From Polaribacter sp. IC066 (GTDB lineage: Bacteria; Bacteroidota; Bacteroidia; Flavobacteriales; Flavobacteriaceae): DNA of 64,000 nucleotides. The notes under the pieces are model-generated. The model ran no database searches. It was not told the DNA's origin and was given only the letters and a program-made list of their open reading frames with translations. Positions 1 to 9,546 of this stretch are shown here, piece after piece. Numbering within the stretch: position 1 is the first letter of the stretch; the number at the start of each line of letters is the position of its first letter. Where the stretch lies: contig NZ_VORR01000005.1 in NCBI RefSeq assembly GCF_007997085.1, positions 54,147-118,146 of the forward strand, read 5' to 3'. The position numbers and the translations under genes are program-made.

Positions 1-407
1 CCGCCTTGGGTGAGTACAGAAAAAATATCATTATTGGCGCTGGCAACTTCTAAAAAGGTTTCATCAAAAATTTCTGAAAACTTATCTTTGTTTTGTTGTT
101 CAAACAAGCGAGATAATAAATTTTTAGGGGCAAAAACAGCGGTGTCCTGGCTAATTTGCATGCTTAATAATTCTAAATCATCTTCAGAATAGCTTTTTAA
201 AGCAGCATCAAAATCCTCGGCTTCGGCCAATGCAGGTGCTATTTGTTTAATTTCATACACATATTTATCATTCAAGAATTTGTATAAAAATACTTGGGTG
301 ATAATTTTAAATTCGTTCCCGTCATTTCCTAAACCATAATTGGCACAGACGCTTTTAAGGTCGTCTATTAATGCTTTGGTTTTGGTTTCAAATTGTGCTG
401 TGTTCAT
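1..407 (-). CDS. hsdM: Type I restriction-modification methyltransferase HsdM, N-terminal part (runs off left edge)
   Basis: The frame opens at an ATG at 407 and stays open to the left edge, giving about 135 residues that begin MNTAQFETKTKALIDDL. This matches the N-terminal helical domain of HsdM (motifs like IITQVFLYKFLNDKYVYE), which binds HsdS and precedes the SAM-dependent adenine methyltransferase domain. The catalytic motifs lie outside the window. It is the third gene of a minus-strand locus after hsdR and a RhuM-Fic gene; hsdS is presumably further left. The 278-bp gap before it holds an inverted pair of short repeats. Family assignment is from recognised sequence pattern; partial gene. 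Confidence 0.85.
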   Translation of the reverse strand, partial: MNTAQFETKTKALIDDLKSVCANYGLGNDGNEFKIITQVFLYKFLNDKYVYEIKQIAPALAEAEDFDAALKSYSEDDLELLSMQISQDTAVFAPKNLLSRLFEQQNKDKFSEIFDETFLEVASANNDIFSVLTQG

Positions 408-467
408 GGTACTTTATGTAATTTATAGTTCACTTTATTTTTTCAGTAATATCTAATTAAAAAACAT

Positions 468-586
468 CTCGATACAATTTTGCAAAAAGCAAAATCACTC
501 GATGTGACAGATTGAAAACTAGATTTATAAGGTGCATGCTGTCAGTTCGAGTGAAATTTCTTTTTCAGAAATTTTGTATCGAGAAC
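468..586. repeat. Inverted pair of short interspersed repeats
   Basis: Two related units face each other: 468-510 (starts CTCGATACAA, ends GTGACAG) and 539-586 (starts CTGTCAGTTCGAG, ends GTATCGAGAAC). Each carries its own internal hairpin (for example ATTTTGC/GCAAAAT), and the outer parts CTCGATAC and GTATCGAG are complementary. I believe repeats with a CTGTCAGTTCGAGT...GTATCGAGAA core are common between flavobacterial genes; that is memory, not checked here. It fills the gap between the RhuM-Fic gene and hsdM. Confidence 0.65.
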
Positions 587-685
587 ATTTCATTTATAAA
601 TATACAATTTACATGCTCATTTCCGCTTGATAATTTCTTTATCTGATGTTTCGAACAGCTATTCGTAATTCCTAATTCGTAACTC

Positions 686-1663
686 TCAATTCATTTCATT
701 TCTATTCAGCACACTAATTACGAGTCGTTTTACGGTTTCCATTTCTTCTGGTTTACTAGAAGCGATAAAAAGTGTTAAACTGGCTAATGTATCGTTGCTA
801 ATTATTGGTTGATTTTGGCTATTAAATAGCATTTCATTTTGCTGTAAAAACTTTAAAAAACAAGCTGCTGCAATCCGCTTATTGCCATCTACAAAAGAAT
901 GATTTTTTACAACAAGATATAAAAGCATTGCTGCTTTTTCTTCAATGGTTGGGTAAAAATCAGTTGTTCCAAAGCCTTTTCCAATTTGAGCAATAGAGCT
1001 CAAAAAACTTTTATCTTTTTCTTTACCAAAAACGTCAGAATCAAATTCAGTGAGCATCTGGTTGATTAATTTTTGATAGTCGGTTACACTTGGATAGTCT
1101 GCTTCTTTTGTAGTTAGCCCTTTTGCATCTAGCGCTTCATGGTCATAATCATCTAACAAACGTAAACCTTTTGCAAAAACGGCAAGCCATTGATGGTCTT
1201 CTGTTTTTTCTTCAATAACCCTGCTTAAAATTTGAATTCCGTTTTTTAATATATGAATTTCTTGTTCTTTTTGCGCTAAACGTTTTTCGTTTATTGTATA
1301 TCCTTTTACTAGATATTCTTTAAGTCTTTGAGTAGCCCATTGCCTAAATTTTGTAGCTTGTAAAGATCTTACTCGGTAGCCAACAGATATGATAACATCT
1401 AAATTATAATGTTTTACATCTTTTAATTGACTTTTACCTTCTATAGCACCATGTTTAGTGGTGTGTGCAAAATTTGCACACACCACTTTTTCGTCTAATT
1501 CTTGTTCTTTAAATATATTACGAATATGTCTTCCAATAACCGTTCTATCTCTTTCGAATAAAACAGCTAATTGCTCTTGATTAAGCCAAACTGTTTCCTT
1601 TTCAAATTGAATGTTTACTTCAATTTGATTTTTGCTAGATTCGTATATAATTATTTCATTCAT
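686..1663 (-). CDS. RhuM family virulence protein fused to a Fic/Doc domain
   Basis: 325 residues. The N-terminal part (about 1-125) carries the RhuM signature, including VWLNQEQLAVLFERDRTVIG, HYNLDVIISVGYRVRS and TKFRQWATQRLKEYL, a region that resembles a winged-helix or helix-turn-helix DNA-binding domain. The C-terminal part (about 180-325) is Fic/Doc-like, with HSFVDGNKRIAAACF near residue 262, the H-x-F-x-D-G-N-K-R form typical of Doc-type enzymes that transfer phosphate or nucleotide groups to target proteins. The catalytic histidine is present. It lies between hsdR and hsdM on the same strand, a context in which RhuM genes are often seen. Its role there is unknown; it could be a toxin-like guard of the restriction system, which is inference. 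Confidence 0.85.
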   Translation of the reverse strand: MNEIIIYESSKNQIEVNIQFEKETVWLNQEQLAVLFERDRTVIGRHIRNIFKEQELDEKVVCANFAHTTKHGAIEGKSQLKDVKHYNLDVIISVGYRVRSLQATKFRQWATQRLKEYLVKGYTINEKRLAQKEQEIHILKNGIQILSRVIEEKTEDHQWLAVFAKGLRLLDDYDHEALDAKGLTTKEADYPSVTDYQKLINQMLTEFDSDVFGKEKDKSFLSSIAQIGKGFGTTDFYPTIEEKAAMLLYLVVKNHSFVDGNKRIAAACFLKFLQQNEMLFNSQNQPIISNDTLASLTLFIASSKPEEMETVKRLVISVLNRNEMN

Positions 1664-1716
1664 TCTAGATCCTTTTGAACTTGCGCTATTTTTGCACTAG
1701 TTACCTTTCATTTACA

Positions 1717-4700
1717 TCAAGCAACATTGCCATTATATTCGTTGATATATTCTTTTACCAATATGTTGTTAATCCGTTTTACATCGGTTGCATTGATGTT
1801 GATGTTTTGTTTGTTCTTAAATTGATTGATGACCAAACGCATGATCATTTTTTCTACATACCGCTCGTTTTCTAGTATTTTAGAGTTTTGTAGAATTTCA
1901 CTATCTACATCGGCTTTTAATCCTTTTAAGGCTTCAAAAAGTTTTCGTTCATTGTCTGTTAGCGGATTTTTTTCTAACAATCTTTTATGAATACGTGCAT
2001 ATTTTGCATCATAACCATACTTTGCACTTAATAGCTGATTCTCTCTTTCTAGTTTTTTTGCTTGATCGTAAATTTCATTCAATGCCTTAATATTGGCTTC
2101 CATGTCTTCTTTAGAAACTTCGCTTAAATTTTTCTTTTTGAACAAACGTTCTAATTCTTCTCGTAATGAAACAAAAACAGGATCTTTGGGATCGAAATTT
2201 CCACCTAACATTTCACGTGTTTTTTGCAAGGTATCTTTCAATTCATCTGCCAATACCATTTCCTCTTCCTTTATTTTGGTAAAAGCAAAAATGACATCTT
2301 CTAAAGCGGTATTTAAAATATTGTTCGTTTCTAAATTAGTTTCTAATGCAATTTTGGTGTTGATTAAAGCCAATCGATCATTGGTCATTCTAGATAAAAC
2401 GACTAACTTTCTAAAGTCTAATTGTTCTAATAATTCAAAGTTACCAGACAATCTAATTAAGTTGTAAAGTTCTTTAGAATTGTTTAAAACCTTGGCAATT
2501 TGTCTAATTTCTGTACGATCGTTTATTTCTGAAATTTGCCGACTAAAGACTTCCGCGTTCCCCGTATCAAATCGAAAAAGGACATCTTTTATTTCTTCTA
2601 TTTCCTGTTCAATTTCTTCTGCAGATTTAAATAAATTCGAATAATGTTGCAGTTCATCACCTAATTCAGATTGTAGCTCGTTAAAATAATCTTGGTTTGT
2701 TTTGTCAAATTCTTTTTGAATATCAGCAAAATCGACGACAAAACCGTATTTGTGATTTTTATAAGTTCTATTTACTCTGGTAAGTGTTTGTAATAAATTA
2801 TGTGCTTTTATTTTACGCCCGATGTATAATTTCTTTAATCGCTTAGCATCAAAACCAGTCTGTAACATATTGTAGACAAATAGCAAATCGATATTTCCTG
2901 CTTTAAAATCATCAATCCAATCTTTCCGTTCCTGCTTTGTGCCAACATCATGCAAAATTACTTGCGCCTTTTTTACTTTACGATGTTCTAATTTCTTTTT
3001 TCCATAAGGTGCTGGATCTTCTGCAGCTTCTGAAAAATAAGATTCGGCTTTGATAGCGTATTTATCTTGAAAAATGGTTTGCATCATTTTTGCCTGATCC
3101 GAAGAATCACAAACCACCATGCCGCCAATAGAAGCGTCATTCATAGCAATTCTTGCTTGTTCTAGATCTTGAACGATATAAGTGAGCATCGGCTCTACAA
3201 ATTTATGATGTGCAAATATTTTCTTTTTATCCGCATCGCCCTCTAAAACTTTAATTTTTTCTAAAGTTTCTTGCAATGTCAGTTTAAATTTCGTTTCAAT
3301 TTCTTCACGAATTAAACGCAAGGTATAGCCATCTTTAATAGATAGATTATAATAGTACTTATGAATGTAATCGCCAAATAAGGTTTTAGAATTGTATTCC
3401 TTTCCTAAAAGCGGTGTTCCTGTCAATCCAATTTTTATAGAATGTTTGTCTGCCAATTCTAAATTTGCTAAAAAGCTTCCTTTGGGGTTGTAACTTCTGT
3501 GCACTTCATCCAAGAAAAAAACACGTTGTACACTTAAATTGTAATCGTTGTTTTTGATTACATCAGGATCGTCTTTAAACTTCTGAATGTTAACCACCGT
3601 AATTTCTGCTTTTCCAGAACTATTGTGAATTACTTTGGTCGATTTTATATCTCTTGTAAAAGCTTCTCGGCTATCTACTTTATGTACCACTAGACCCCGA
3701 GCATTAAATTCTTTTGCTGCTTGATTTAATAAATCGATTCTATCTACAATAAAATAAAATTTAGGAATGATATTTTTTTGCTGATAAAAGTCTGTGAGAT
3801 GTTTTACATTAAAATAGGCGAGGGCTGTTTTTCCAGATCCTTGGGTGTGCCAAATAATCCCTTTTTTAATTCCGTTTTCTAGTTTATTGGCAATTGCTTT
3901 TGTGGCAAAAATTTGGGGATAGCGCATTACGTGTTTCTCCAAACCATTTTCTTCTTCCACATAGGCAAAGGCATATTGCAAAATGAATTTTAATCTGTCT
4001 TTTTGGAACAGCGAAGTAGCAATTGTGTTGGTTGCCGAATTTGGGTTTTTATTAGAAGCAAACTCATCAGAATTTTTAATACTGATTAAATTGGTATCCT
4101 TTAAAACAACGTTTTCTGTTTCATCGGAAACTGGCGTTAGCAACTCTTCTATATCGAATTTTTCTTCTTCTCTAAAATAATTAAATATAGGTTTTCTGTA
4201 ATTTGTTGTGCTGTAAAATGCACCTTCTAACATCTGCTTATCGGTATCACTATACGCCATATTGTTAGAAAAAACCATTAACTGTGTTAAGTTGATGAAC
4301 TTTCTAAACTTCTTATTTTGAAAACGTCTTTGCATGCGGTCATGCTCGTCTTTTATTCCATTTCTATTATTTGGTTTTTTAACTTCGATAAAAATAAGCG
4401 GCATTCCGTTTATTAAAAGGATGATGTCGGGTCTAAAGGTATCATCATCTTTTTCATAGGGTAATTCTGTAACGACATGAAACGAATTATTCTCGAAATT
4501 TTCGAAATCAATCAATTTAATCCCTGACTGATCTACTAGCTTCTTGTAAAAGGCTCTTCCTAGATCTTCGTTTTCTAGTGAAAGAGAAACTTCTGTAAAA
4601 ATTTTTTCAGCTTCTTTTTGAGTAAGATTTTGGTTGATTTTTTTTAGCTGATTATAAAATATATCGGTAAAAATATTTGTATCTACATCCCAACTATTTT

Positions 4701-4785
4701 GTTTCAAAGAAAGATAGGTGTATCCTAATTTGATTAAGTGGAGTATTGAAGGTATTTTGACTCGGGAGTCTTCGTTGAATTTCAT
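1717..4785 (-). CDS. hsdR: Type I restriction endonuclease subunit R
   Basis: 1022 residues, normal for HsdR. It forms the motor-nuclease subunit that translocates and cuts unmethylated DNA. Seen in order: a PD-(D/E)XK nuclease core at about 120-150 (DIILLINGMPLIFIEVKKP), a superfamily 2 helicase with Walker A HTQGSGKTALAYF near 315, a DEVH box (VFFLDEVHRSY) near 423, TGTP after it, and helicase motif VI-like QTLTRVNRT near 675. The C-terminal 300 residues are charged helices of the DUF3387 type. It starts at an ATG at 4785 after a long gap and is first in the hsdR, rhuM-fic, hsdM order. No frameshift or missing motif was seen. Confidence 0.93.
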   Translation of the reverse strand: MKFNEDSRVKIPSILHLIKLGYTYLSLKQNSWDVDTNIFTDIFYNQLKKINQNLTQKEAEKIFTEVSLSLENEDLGRAFYKKLVDQSGIKLIDFENFENNSFHVVTELPYEKDDDTFRPDIILLINGMPLIFIEVKKPNNRNGIKDEHDRMQRRFQNKKFRKFINLTQLMVFSNNMAYSDTDKQMLEGAFYSTTNYRKPIFNYFREEEKFDIEELLTPVSDETENVVLKDTNLISIKNSDEFASNKNPNSATNTIATSLFQKDRLKFILQYAFAYVEEENGLEKHVMRYPQIFATKAIANKLENGIKKGIIWHTQGSGKTALAYFNVKHLTDFYQQKNIIPKFYFIVDRIDLLNQAAKEFNARGLVVHKVDSREAFTRDIKSTKVIHNSSGKAEITVVNIQKFKDDPDVIKNNDYNLSVQRVFFLDEVHRSYNPKGSFLANLELADKHSIKIGLTGTPLLGKEYNSKTLFGDYIHKYYYNLSIKDGYTLRLIREEIETKFKLTLQETLEKIKVLEGDADKKKIFAHHKFVEPMLTYIVQDLEQARIAMNDASIGGMVVCDSSDQAKMMQTIFQDKYAIKAESYFSEAAEDPAPYGKKKLEHRKVKKAQVILHDVGTKQERKDWIDDFKAGNIDLLFVYNMLQTGFDAKRLKKLYIGRKIKAHNLLQTLTRVNRTYKNHKYGFVVDFADIQKEFDKTNQDYFNELQSELGDELQHYSNLFKSAEEIEQEIEEIKDVLFRFDTGNAEVFSRQISEINDRTEIRQIAKVLNNSKELYNLIRLSGNFELLEQLDFRKLVVLSRMTNDRLALINTKIALETNLETNNILNTALEDVIFAFTKIKEEEMVLADELKDTLQKTREMLGGNFDPKDPVFVSLREELERLFKKKNLSEVSKEDMEANIKALNEIYDQAKKLERENQLLSAKYGYDAKYARIHKRLLEKNPLTDNERKLFEALKGLKADVDSEILQNSKILENERYVEKMIMRLVINQFKNKQNININATDVKRINNILVKEYINEYNGNVA

Positions 4786-5418
4786 AGCACATGCATAATG
4801 GACTAAAGTAGTGAAATCGATTGAAATATTGTCAAGAAAAACCTTAATTATGTACTTAAATCGAGTAAAAACACTTGAAATATTCTACTTGTGTTGGTGA
4901 TTCTTGGTGTTTTGGCTAATTTCTCTATTTTGATAGTTGAAAATATCCAAGGCAAACATCTTCTAGAAATTGATGATTATAAAAAGTTTATTACGAGTAG
5001 TTTTGCGCTTATTAGTTTGAATTATAGTTTGATGAAAATTGTTGCTTTTAAAATAGTCTTAAATGCATTTATTTTTCGATTATATCTATAAGATAAAAGT
5101 AGTTTTTTGGTTGTTTTTTTTGTTCGATTTCGATTCATGAACTACGCCTTTTGTCATTTTTCTAAAATTATCTGTAGGATAAAGGCACTTGGTTTTAACG
5201 GTTATTTTAAACCGTGTTTTATTCTGTTATTGAGGTGAAATTAACACTTAATTGATATTATTTATTTTTTAAAAAATAAGAGTTACCTTAATAAAAGCAT
5301 TGTGAAAACATAAAGCACGAAAATTTTATGATGTCATTTTTTATGATATAATTAAGTTTTGACTTAAAAATATTTGATTACATAAATAACAGAATAGATA
5401 GATTACAATACAACTGTG
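4786..5418. other. Gene-poor gap of about 630 bp
   Basis: Very AT-rich. The only open frame of note (4891-5091, plus strand, GTG start, 66 residues, hydrophobic N-terminus) has no recognisable motif, and I do not support it as a gene. No RNA gene or clear repeat was recognised. The promoter of hsdR should lie at its left end. Confidence 0.4.
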
Positions 5419-6099
5419 TTACATTTCAATGCCAACACAGTATATGAGAATCGCTTTTTGTTTAATTTCGTTTTCGTGATTTTTAATAATTTCCTCAAGT
5501 TTTTCTTTTTTAACTTTTGGGAGTATTTTTATAATCTCCTTTCTTGTCAGTTCTTTTGGCTCTCTTTTTTCTATCATTATTTTTACTTTCTGACCTAGGG
5601 TCAGGTATTGCAAGTAATTTTGTGTTTTACATTCAGTATGTACGCTAATATTCTTATTATAATCGAGCTCCAATCTTTTAGAACCTCCGTTTCCAACAAC
5701 AAGGGCATTAATAGATTGAGTTAAATGATTTGTTTTTTTCCATAATAAAGATGAATAGTTTTCAAAAGGTGTAAAATTGTAGTACGCATTCTTGATATTA
5801 TTTGTTTTACTTTCTTTTTGTTTATTAAGTTTAATAATATATTCTATCGCATTATTTTTTGTTATTATCGTACCATTAAATTTTATGCTGTCTTGTTCCA
5901 TCTCGAATAAATAAGTTGGCCTTAACATTTTAGCGACCCATTCAGAACATAATTTATATTTCATTTGTTCTAATTCACTTAAATAAATTTCTTGGTTCGT
6001 TTCAATACAATCGTTTAATAGGTCTTCTGTATCAAAAGCGTTTCTTATTAGTGCTAGTTTTTTAATATTTTTTGAGAAGGATGCGTTAAGGTTTAACAA
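5419..6099 (-). CDS. Hypothetical protein, no canonical start codon; possibly 5'-truncated
   Basis: The frame from a TTG at 6099 gives 226 residues, but it stays open upstream to a stop at 6196-6198. The 32 extra codons read as ordinary protein (for example NYAADYDQRHIDSRTEENAT) without ATG, GTG or TTG. Either the real start is non-standard or the gene lost its 5' end. The protein is lysine- and glutamate-rich, without membrane segments or signal peptide. I recognise no family. The C-terminal third is strongly charged (RKEIIKILPKVKKEKLEEI). It stands alone between hsdR and a decayed gene. Confidence 0.5.
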   Translation of the reverse strand: MLNLNASFSKNIKKLALIRNAFDTEDLLNDCIETNQEIYLSELEQMKYKLCSEWVAKMLRPTYLFEMEQDSIKFNGTIITKNNAIEYIIKLNKQKESKTNNIKNAYYNFTPFENYSSLLWKKTNHLTQSINALVVGNGGSKRLELDYNKNISVHTECKTQNYLQYLTLGQKVKIMIEKREPKELTRKEIIKILPKVKKEKLEEIIKNHENEIKQKAILIYCVGIEM

Positions 6100-6279
6100 A
6101 AGTTTTCGCGCTGCATTTGTTTGTTTTCGTGTTGCGTTTTCTTCTGTTCTAGAATCAATATGTCTTTGATCATAATCTGCGGCATAATTATTAAGTTAAT
6201 TATTTTAAGTTATTGAATAAATCATTTTTTAATAGTGACAAAAATATTAGAAACTATGGAATTAAGGGTATTTCGCTTT

Positions 6280-6700
6280 TTATGGAAGCGCAATCTCATT
6301 TAAAATACTTGGTTTCTTAATATCCAATTTATCAGAAAACAAATCTTTAGAAACAAAATAAATAACTAGTTTTTGATTTGTAAAAGTAGGGGGTAATTTT
6401 TTAAGTGTATTTTTTCGAAAGTTTGCAACCAATCTTTATAACTTGTTGGTTTTAGAATTAAAGGTATTCTATAACTACATGATTTATGTTGTTTTACATT
6501 TAGTTAAATATTGAATATGCTTTTATCGTAATTATAGAAGCTGAATAAACGTTCTTGTAGAATTATTGTATAACATAGAATAAACACCTGTAAAAGCAAT
6601 TAAATTGTTGTTTTTCGACTTAAAAGAATAAGGTGGTTTATTTTAAATCTAGGATTCGAAAGATGTTTAAAGAATACCAATCTAACAGCACTCCTTGCGC
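6280..6700 (-). pseudogene. Decayed SRAP/YedK-type (SOS response-associated peptidase) gene
   Basis: Several pieces of a protein can be read on the minus strand in shifting frames: NKPPYSFKSKNNNLIAFTGV near 6600-6640, RIPLILKPTSYKDWLQTFE near 6430-6480, and VSKDLFSDKLDIKKPSILN ending at a stop at 6280-6282. The order and the R-x-P-L-I-L...W-L signature fit the C-terminal half of SRAP/HMCES proteins, which crosslink abasic sites in single-stranded DNA. Internal stops and at least two frameshifts separate the pieces, and the catalytic N-terminal cysteine region was not found. Assignment is by pattern, so moderate confidence. Confidence 0.5.
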
Positions 6701-7107
6701 ATTTTAACGAATACTAATTTTAATATTATTGATAAATTGAACCGTTTTTAATGCTGCTACTTTTCGAAGGACTTTGGCTTTAGATCTTTCAAAAAAATTT
6801 ACTTAATTACGCCTTATCAAATGTTAATCAAATTAGTTGCGAAAATGAAGTCTCTATTTTTTGCAACTAGTTTAACTGATTTTATAAATTTATTAGTGAG
6901 TTCTCTCAAATGATTGTTTTTTTAGGAATTATCTAAACAAAGAAACGCATTAAGTTTTTTTATATTTGGTTTTATATTGGAAATAGGAGGCTTTGTAGTG
7001 CTAAAAATACTAGCAGAAATGACTTGAGAAGAGTCCGCAAAAAATGTATCAGAAATTAAAATAGTTAGAATATTTATTGCTGATAGTATTTCTAAACGTA
7101 CAGATTT

Positions 7108-7165
7108 TTTTAATTTTTGCCAAAAGCCAAAAGCTAAAAGCCAAAAGCCAAAAGCCAAAAGCCAA
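7108..7165. repeat. Heptanucleotide GCCAAAA tandem repeat
   Basis: About seven units of GCCAAAA (one variant GCTAAAA) end just before the hemJ stop codon. Variants of the same AGCCAAA/TAGCNAA theme recur at 7857-7870, 9003-9025, 14605-14650, 15720-15780, 17185-17215 and 18500-18535, nearly always in gene junctions of the heme cluster. An open frame over it (MAFGFWLLAFGFW) is an artefact of the repeat. Confidence 0.7.
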
Positions 7166-7168
7166 GTA

Positions 7169-7720
7169 TCAATTTTTATCCCAGCTTCTTTTTTGAAGAA
7201 TTTTCTTGTAAAGTTTAATCCCTAGCATAATTAAAATTCCGAAAAGAATAATTCCGACAACGCCCCAAATCCAGTTGATAGCACTTTTTACGGTTACTAA
7301 AAAGACAACTGCAAATAAAATGATTGTAGAAACTTCATTAAATATTCGCAATTTGAAAGCAGAATATTTTATAATGTCGTTTTGCAGTTTTTTGTAAATA
7401 TGTTGGCAAAATCCGTGGTAAAAGTATAAGGCGAAAACAAAGGCGAGTTTTACCAACATCCAAGGTTCTGATAAATAGTATGGACTTTGATATAGCATCC
7501 AAAAACCGAATATGCTTGATAAAATTGCTGATGGCCACGTTATAATATACCATAGCCGTTTAGTCATTAATTTGTATTGCGTTTGCAAAATTTCTTTAGC
7601 CGGTTCTAATTTTGTTTCCGCTTCTGTTTGATAAATAAACAACCTCGGAATGTAAAATAACCCAGCGAACCAAGTAACCACAAAAATAATGTGTAATGCT
7701 TTTACGTATAAAAAATCCAT
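7169..7720 (-). CDS. hemJ: Protoporphyrinogen IX oxidase HemJ
   Basis: 183 residues with four or five predicted membrane helices, as expected of the HemJ/UPF0093 family that oxidises protoporphyrinogen IX to protoporphyrin IX at the inner membrane. Family hallmarks are ALHIIFVVTWFAGLFYIPRLF at the N-terminus (conserved His and Arg), MTKRLWYIITWPS near residue 52, and LVKLAFVFALYFYHGF near 90. Start at ATG 7720. hemH follows upstream on the same strand, so the two last steps of heme synthesis are encoded side by side. No HemY- or HemG-type oxidase gene appears in the window, consistent with HemJ doing this step. Confidence 0.9.
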   Translation of the reverse strand: MDFLYVKALHIIFVVTWFAGLFYIPRLFIYQTEAETKLEPAKEILQTQYKLMTKRLWYIITWPSAILSSIFGFWMLYQSPYYLSEPWMLVKLAFVFALYFYHGFCQHIYKKLQNDIIKYSAFKLRIFNEVSTIILFAVVFLVTVKSAINWIWGVVGIILFGILIMLGIKLYKKILQKRSWDKN

Positions 7721-7877
7721 AGTTTTAAATTAATCTAATGGAGCGCAGTCAAAATTTAATTAAACTTTTCGATTGCGCTCTCGCAGATACTTTTTAATTT
7801 AACAACACAATTCCTGAATTTTAACAATTGTAAAATTCAGTAAAAAAATATATTTTAGCCAATAGCCAACAGTAAAT

Positions 7878-8894
7878 TTAAGCTTCAATCCAATCTACTA
7901 AAACATCTACCCAATCGTCATTATCATTGATACATGGAATTGCATAAAATTCTTCTCCACCAGCTTTTAAAAACTCTTCTTTACCCTCCATGGCAATTTC
8001 TTCTAAAGTTTCTAAACAGTCAGATACAAATGCGGGCGTAACAACCGCTAATTTTTTAACACCTTCATTCGGGTATTTTTCAAGCATTTTATCTGTATAA
8101 GGCTGTAACCATGGGTCGCCGGCTAGTCTAGATTGAAACGAAACAAAATATTGATGTGGCTCTATACCTAAATATTCAACAACTTGTCTCGTGGTTTCAT
8201 AACATTGATGTTTGTAACAAAACTCATGTGCTGGTGAGGCGGTTTTACAGCATTCAAAGTTTACGCTATCATTCGGTTTACAGTGGCTTTTTGTGATATC
8301 AGATTTCCGAACATGTCTTTCTGGAATTCCGTGATAAGAGAACAAAATTTTGTCCCATTCTTTGCCTTCTAAAGAGTTTTTAATACTGTCTCCTAAAACC
8401 TTTATGTATTCTTTTTTGTGATAAAAAGCAGGGATGTCTGTAAACTTCATTTGTGGAAAAAACTCCTTTCTTAATTCCTCTGCTAACACCAAAATCGTGT
8501 CGGTAGTTGCCATTGCATGTTGTGGATATAAAGGAACAATTAAAACGTCTGTAATGCCTTTATCGTTTAATTCTTGCAATCCATCTTTTATAGACGGACT
8601 CCCATATCGCATAGCTAAAGCAACAGGCAATGCTGTTTTTGCTTGTACTTTGTCAAGTAATCTTTCTGACAAAACAATTAACGGCGAACCTTCATCCCAC
8701 CAAATTTTCTTGTATGCTTTTGCAGATTTTTTTGGTCTTGTGTTTAAAATAATTCCTTTAACAAGTATTGCTCGAAGCCAGTATGGGGCGTCAATAACGC
8801 GCTCATCCATTAAAAACTGGTCTAAATACTTGCGTACATCTTTGGTAGATGTACTCGCTGGTGACCCTAAATTAACTAATAAAACTCCTTTCAT
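7878..8894 (-). CDS. hemH: Ferrochelatase
   Basis: 338 residues, full length. It inserts Fe2+ into protoporphyrin IX to make protoheme. Seen: N-terminal GVLLVNLGSPASTSTKDVRKY, the catalytic-site segment FSYHGIPERHVRKSD near 185-200, WLQPYTDKMLEKYP near 265, and FVSDCLETLEEIAMEG near 290, all typical. The cysteine-containing segment CCKTASPAHEFCYKHQCYET near 215-235 resembles the inserted loop seen in many bacterial ferrochelatases. Start at ATG 8894. Same strand as hemJ and the downstream methyltransferase gene; gaps of 110-160 bp contain AGCCAAT-type repeats. Confidence 0.95.
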   Translation of the reverse strand: MKGVLLVNLGSPASTSTKDVRKYLDQFLMDERVIDAPYWLRAILVKGIILNTRPKKSAKAYKKIWWDEGSPLIVLSERLLDKVQAKTALPVALAMRYGSPSIKDGLQELNDKGITDVLIVPLYPQHAMATTDTILVLAEELRKEFFPQMKFTDIPAFYHKKEYIKVLGDSIKNSLEGKEWDKILFSYHGIPERHVRKSDITKSHCKPNDSVNFECCKTASPAHEFCYKHQCYETTRQVVEYLGIEPHQYFVSFQSRLAGDPWLQPYTDKMLEKYPNEGVKKLAVVTPAFVSDCLETLEEIAMEGKEEFLKAGGEEFYAIPCINDNDDWVDVLVDWIEA

Positions 8895-9004
8895 AATTAA
8901 AGCCCATCTTAATCTTCCTTGCAGAAAGAAATTGTTATGGGTATTTTAGTTTGTTTATATTCCTGTTATTCTGAATTCTGTATCAGAATTAATTTTATTT
9001 TTAG

Positions 9005-9514
9005 CTAACCGCTAACCGCTAACTGCTTCGTGATTTCATAGAGCGTAATTGCTAAGCTATGTATTACATTCATACTAGAATTTCTGCCAAACATAGGTAT
9101 TGATACTGTAAAGTCCATTAAATTGATGTCTTTAATGCCATTGCGCTCACTTCCCAAAATTAACACTATTTTTTCGTTATTTTTAAAATCGAAATCTTGA
9201 ATATTGATACTTTTATCAGTAATTTCTATGCCGATAATTGTATTTCCTTCGGCTTTTAGTTGTTCAATAATTTGATTAAAATTGTTGTAATACCCATGCT
9301 CAATTTGAGTAATTGTATTTCTTGCAGTATTGATTACTCTTCTGTTTTCTGTAGATGGTGAATCTTCATGAAAATAGATTTTATGAACCCCAAAACTTTC
9401 AGAAACTCTAAAACACATGCCAATGTTTTCTGGTGTTCTAATCGCATCACAAACAATAGTTATTGGAAACTGTTTCTGGTTATTTTTGATGTCGTAGTGT
9501 GTTAATTGTTCCAA
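9005..9514 (-). CDS. TrmH/SpoU family RNA 2'-O-methyltransferase
   Basis: 169 residues. SPOUT fold signatures are visible: ITIVCDAIRTPENIGMCFRV at residues 18-37 (motif 1, with the N-x-G-x-x-x-R pattern), KIVLILGSERNGI near 120 (motif 2) and SIPMFGRNSSMNVIHSLAI near 140-158 (motif 3). It likely methylates a ribose in tRNA or rRNA; the exact target cannot be told. The last residues (LAVSG) are encoded by an AGCTAACCGCTAACCGC intergenic repeat that supplies the stop codon, so the native C-terminus may have been slightly altered. It sits between hemH and the AraC gene. Confidence 0.88.
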   Translation of the reverse strand: MEQLTHYDIKNNQKQFPITIVCDAIRTPENIGMCFRVSESFGVHKIYFHEDSPSTENRRVINTARNTITQIEHGYYNNFNQIIEQLKAEGNTIIGIEITDKSINIQDFDFKNNEKIVLILGSERNGIKDINLMDFTVSIPMFGRNSSMNVIHSLAITLYEITKQLAVSG

Positions 9515-9546
9515 AGTCTTGGTTCTTGTTTCTAAAAATCTTGATT

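Noticed and set aside
4891..5091. 66-residue hydrophobic frame in the gap after hsdR
   Set aside because: GTG start, no promoter, no motif; consistent with chance in AT-rich DNA.
6922..7158. Minus-strand frame of 78 residues starting MAFGFWLLAFGFW
   Set aside because: Its start is a translation of the GCCAAAA tandem repeat and the rest has no family signal.
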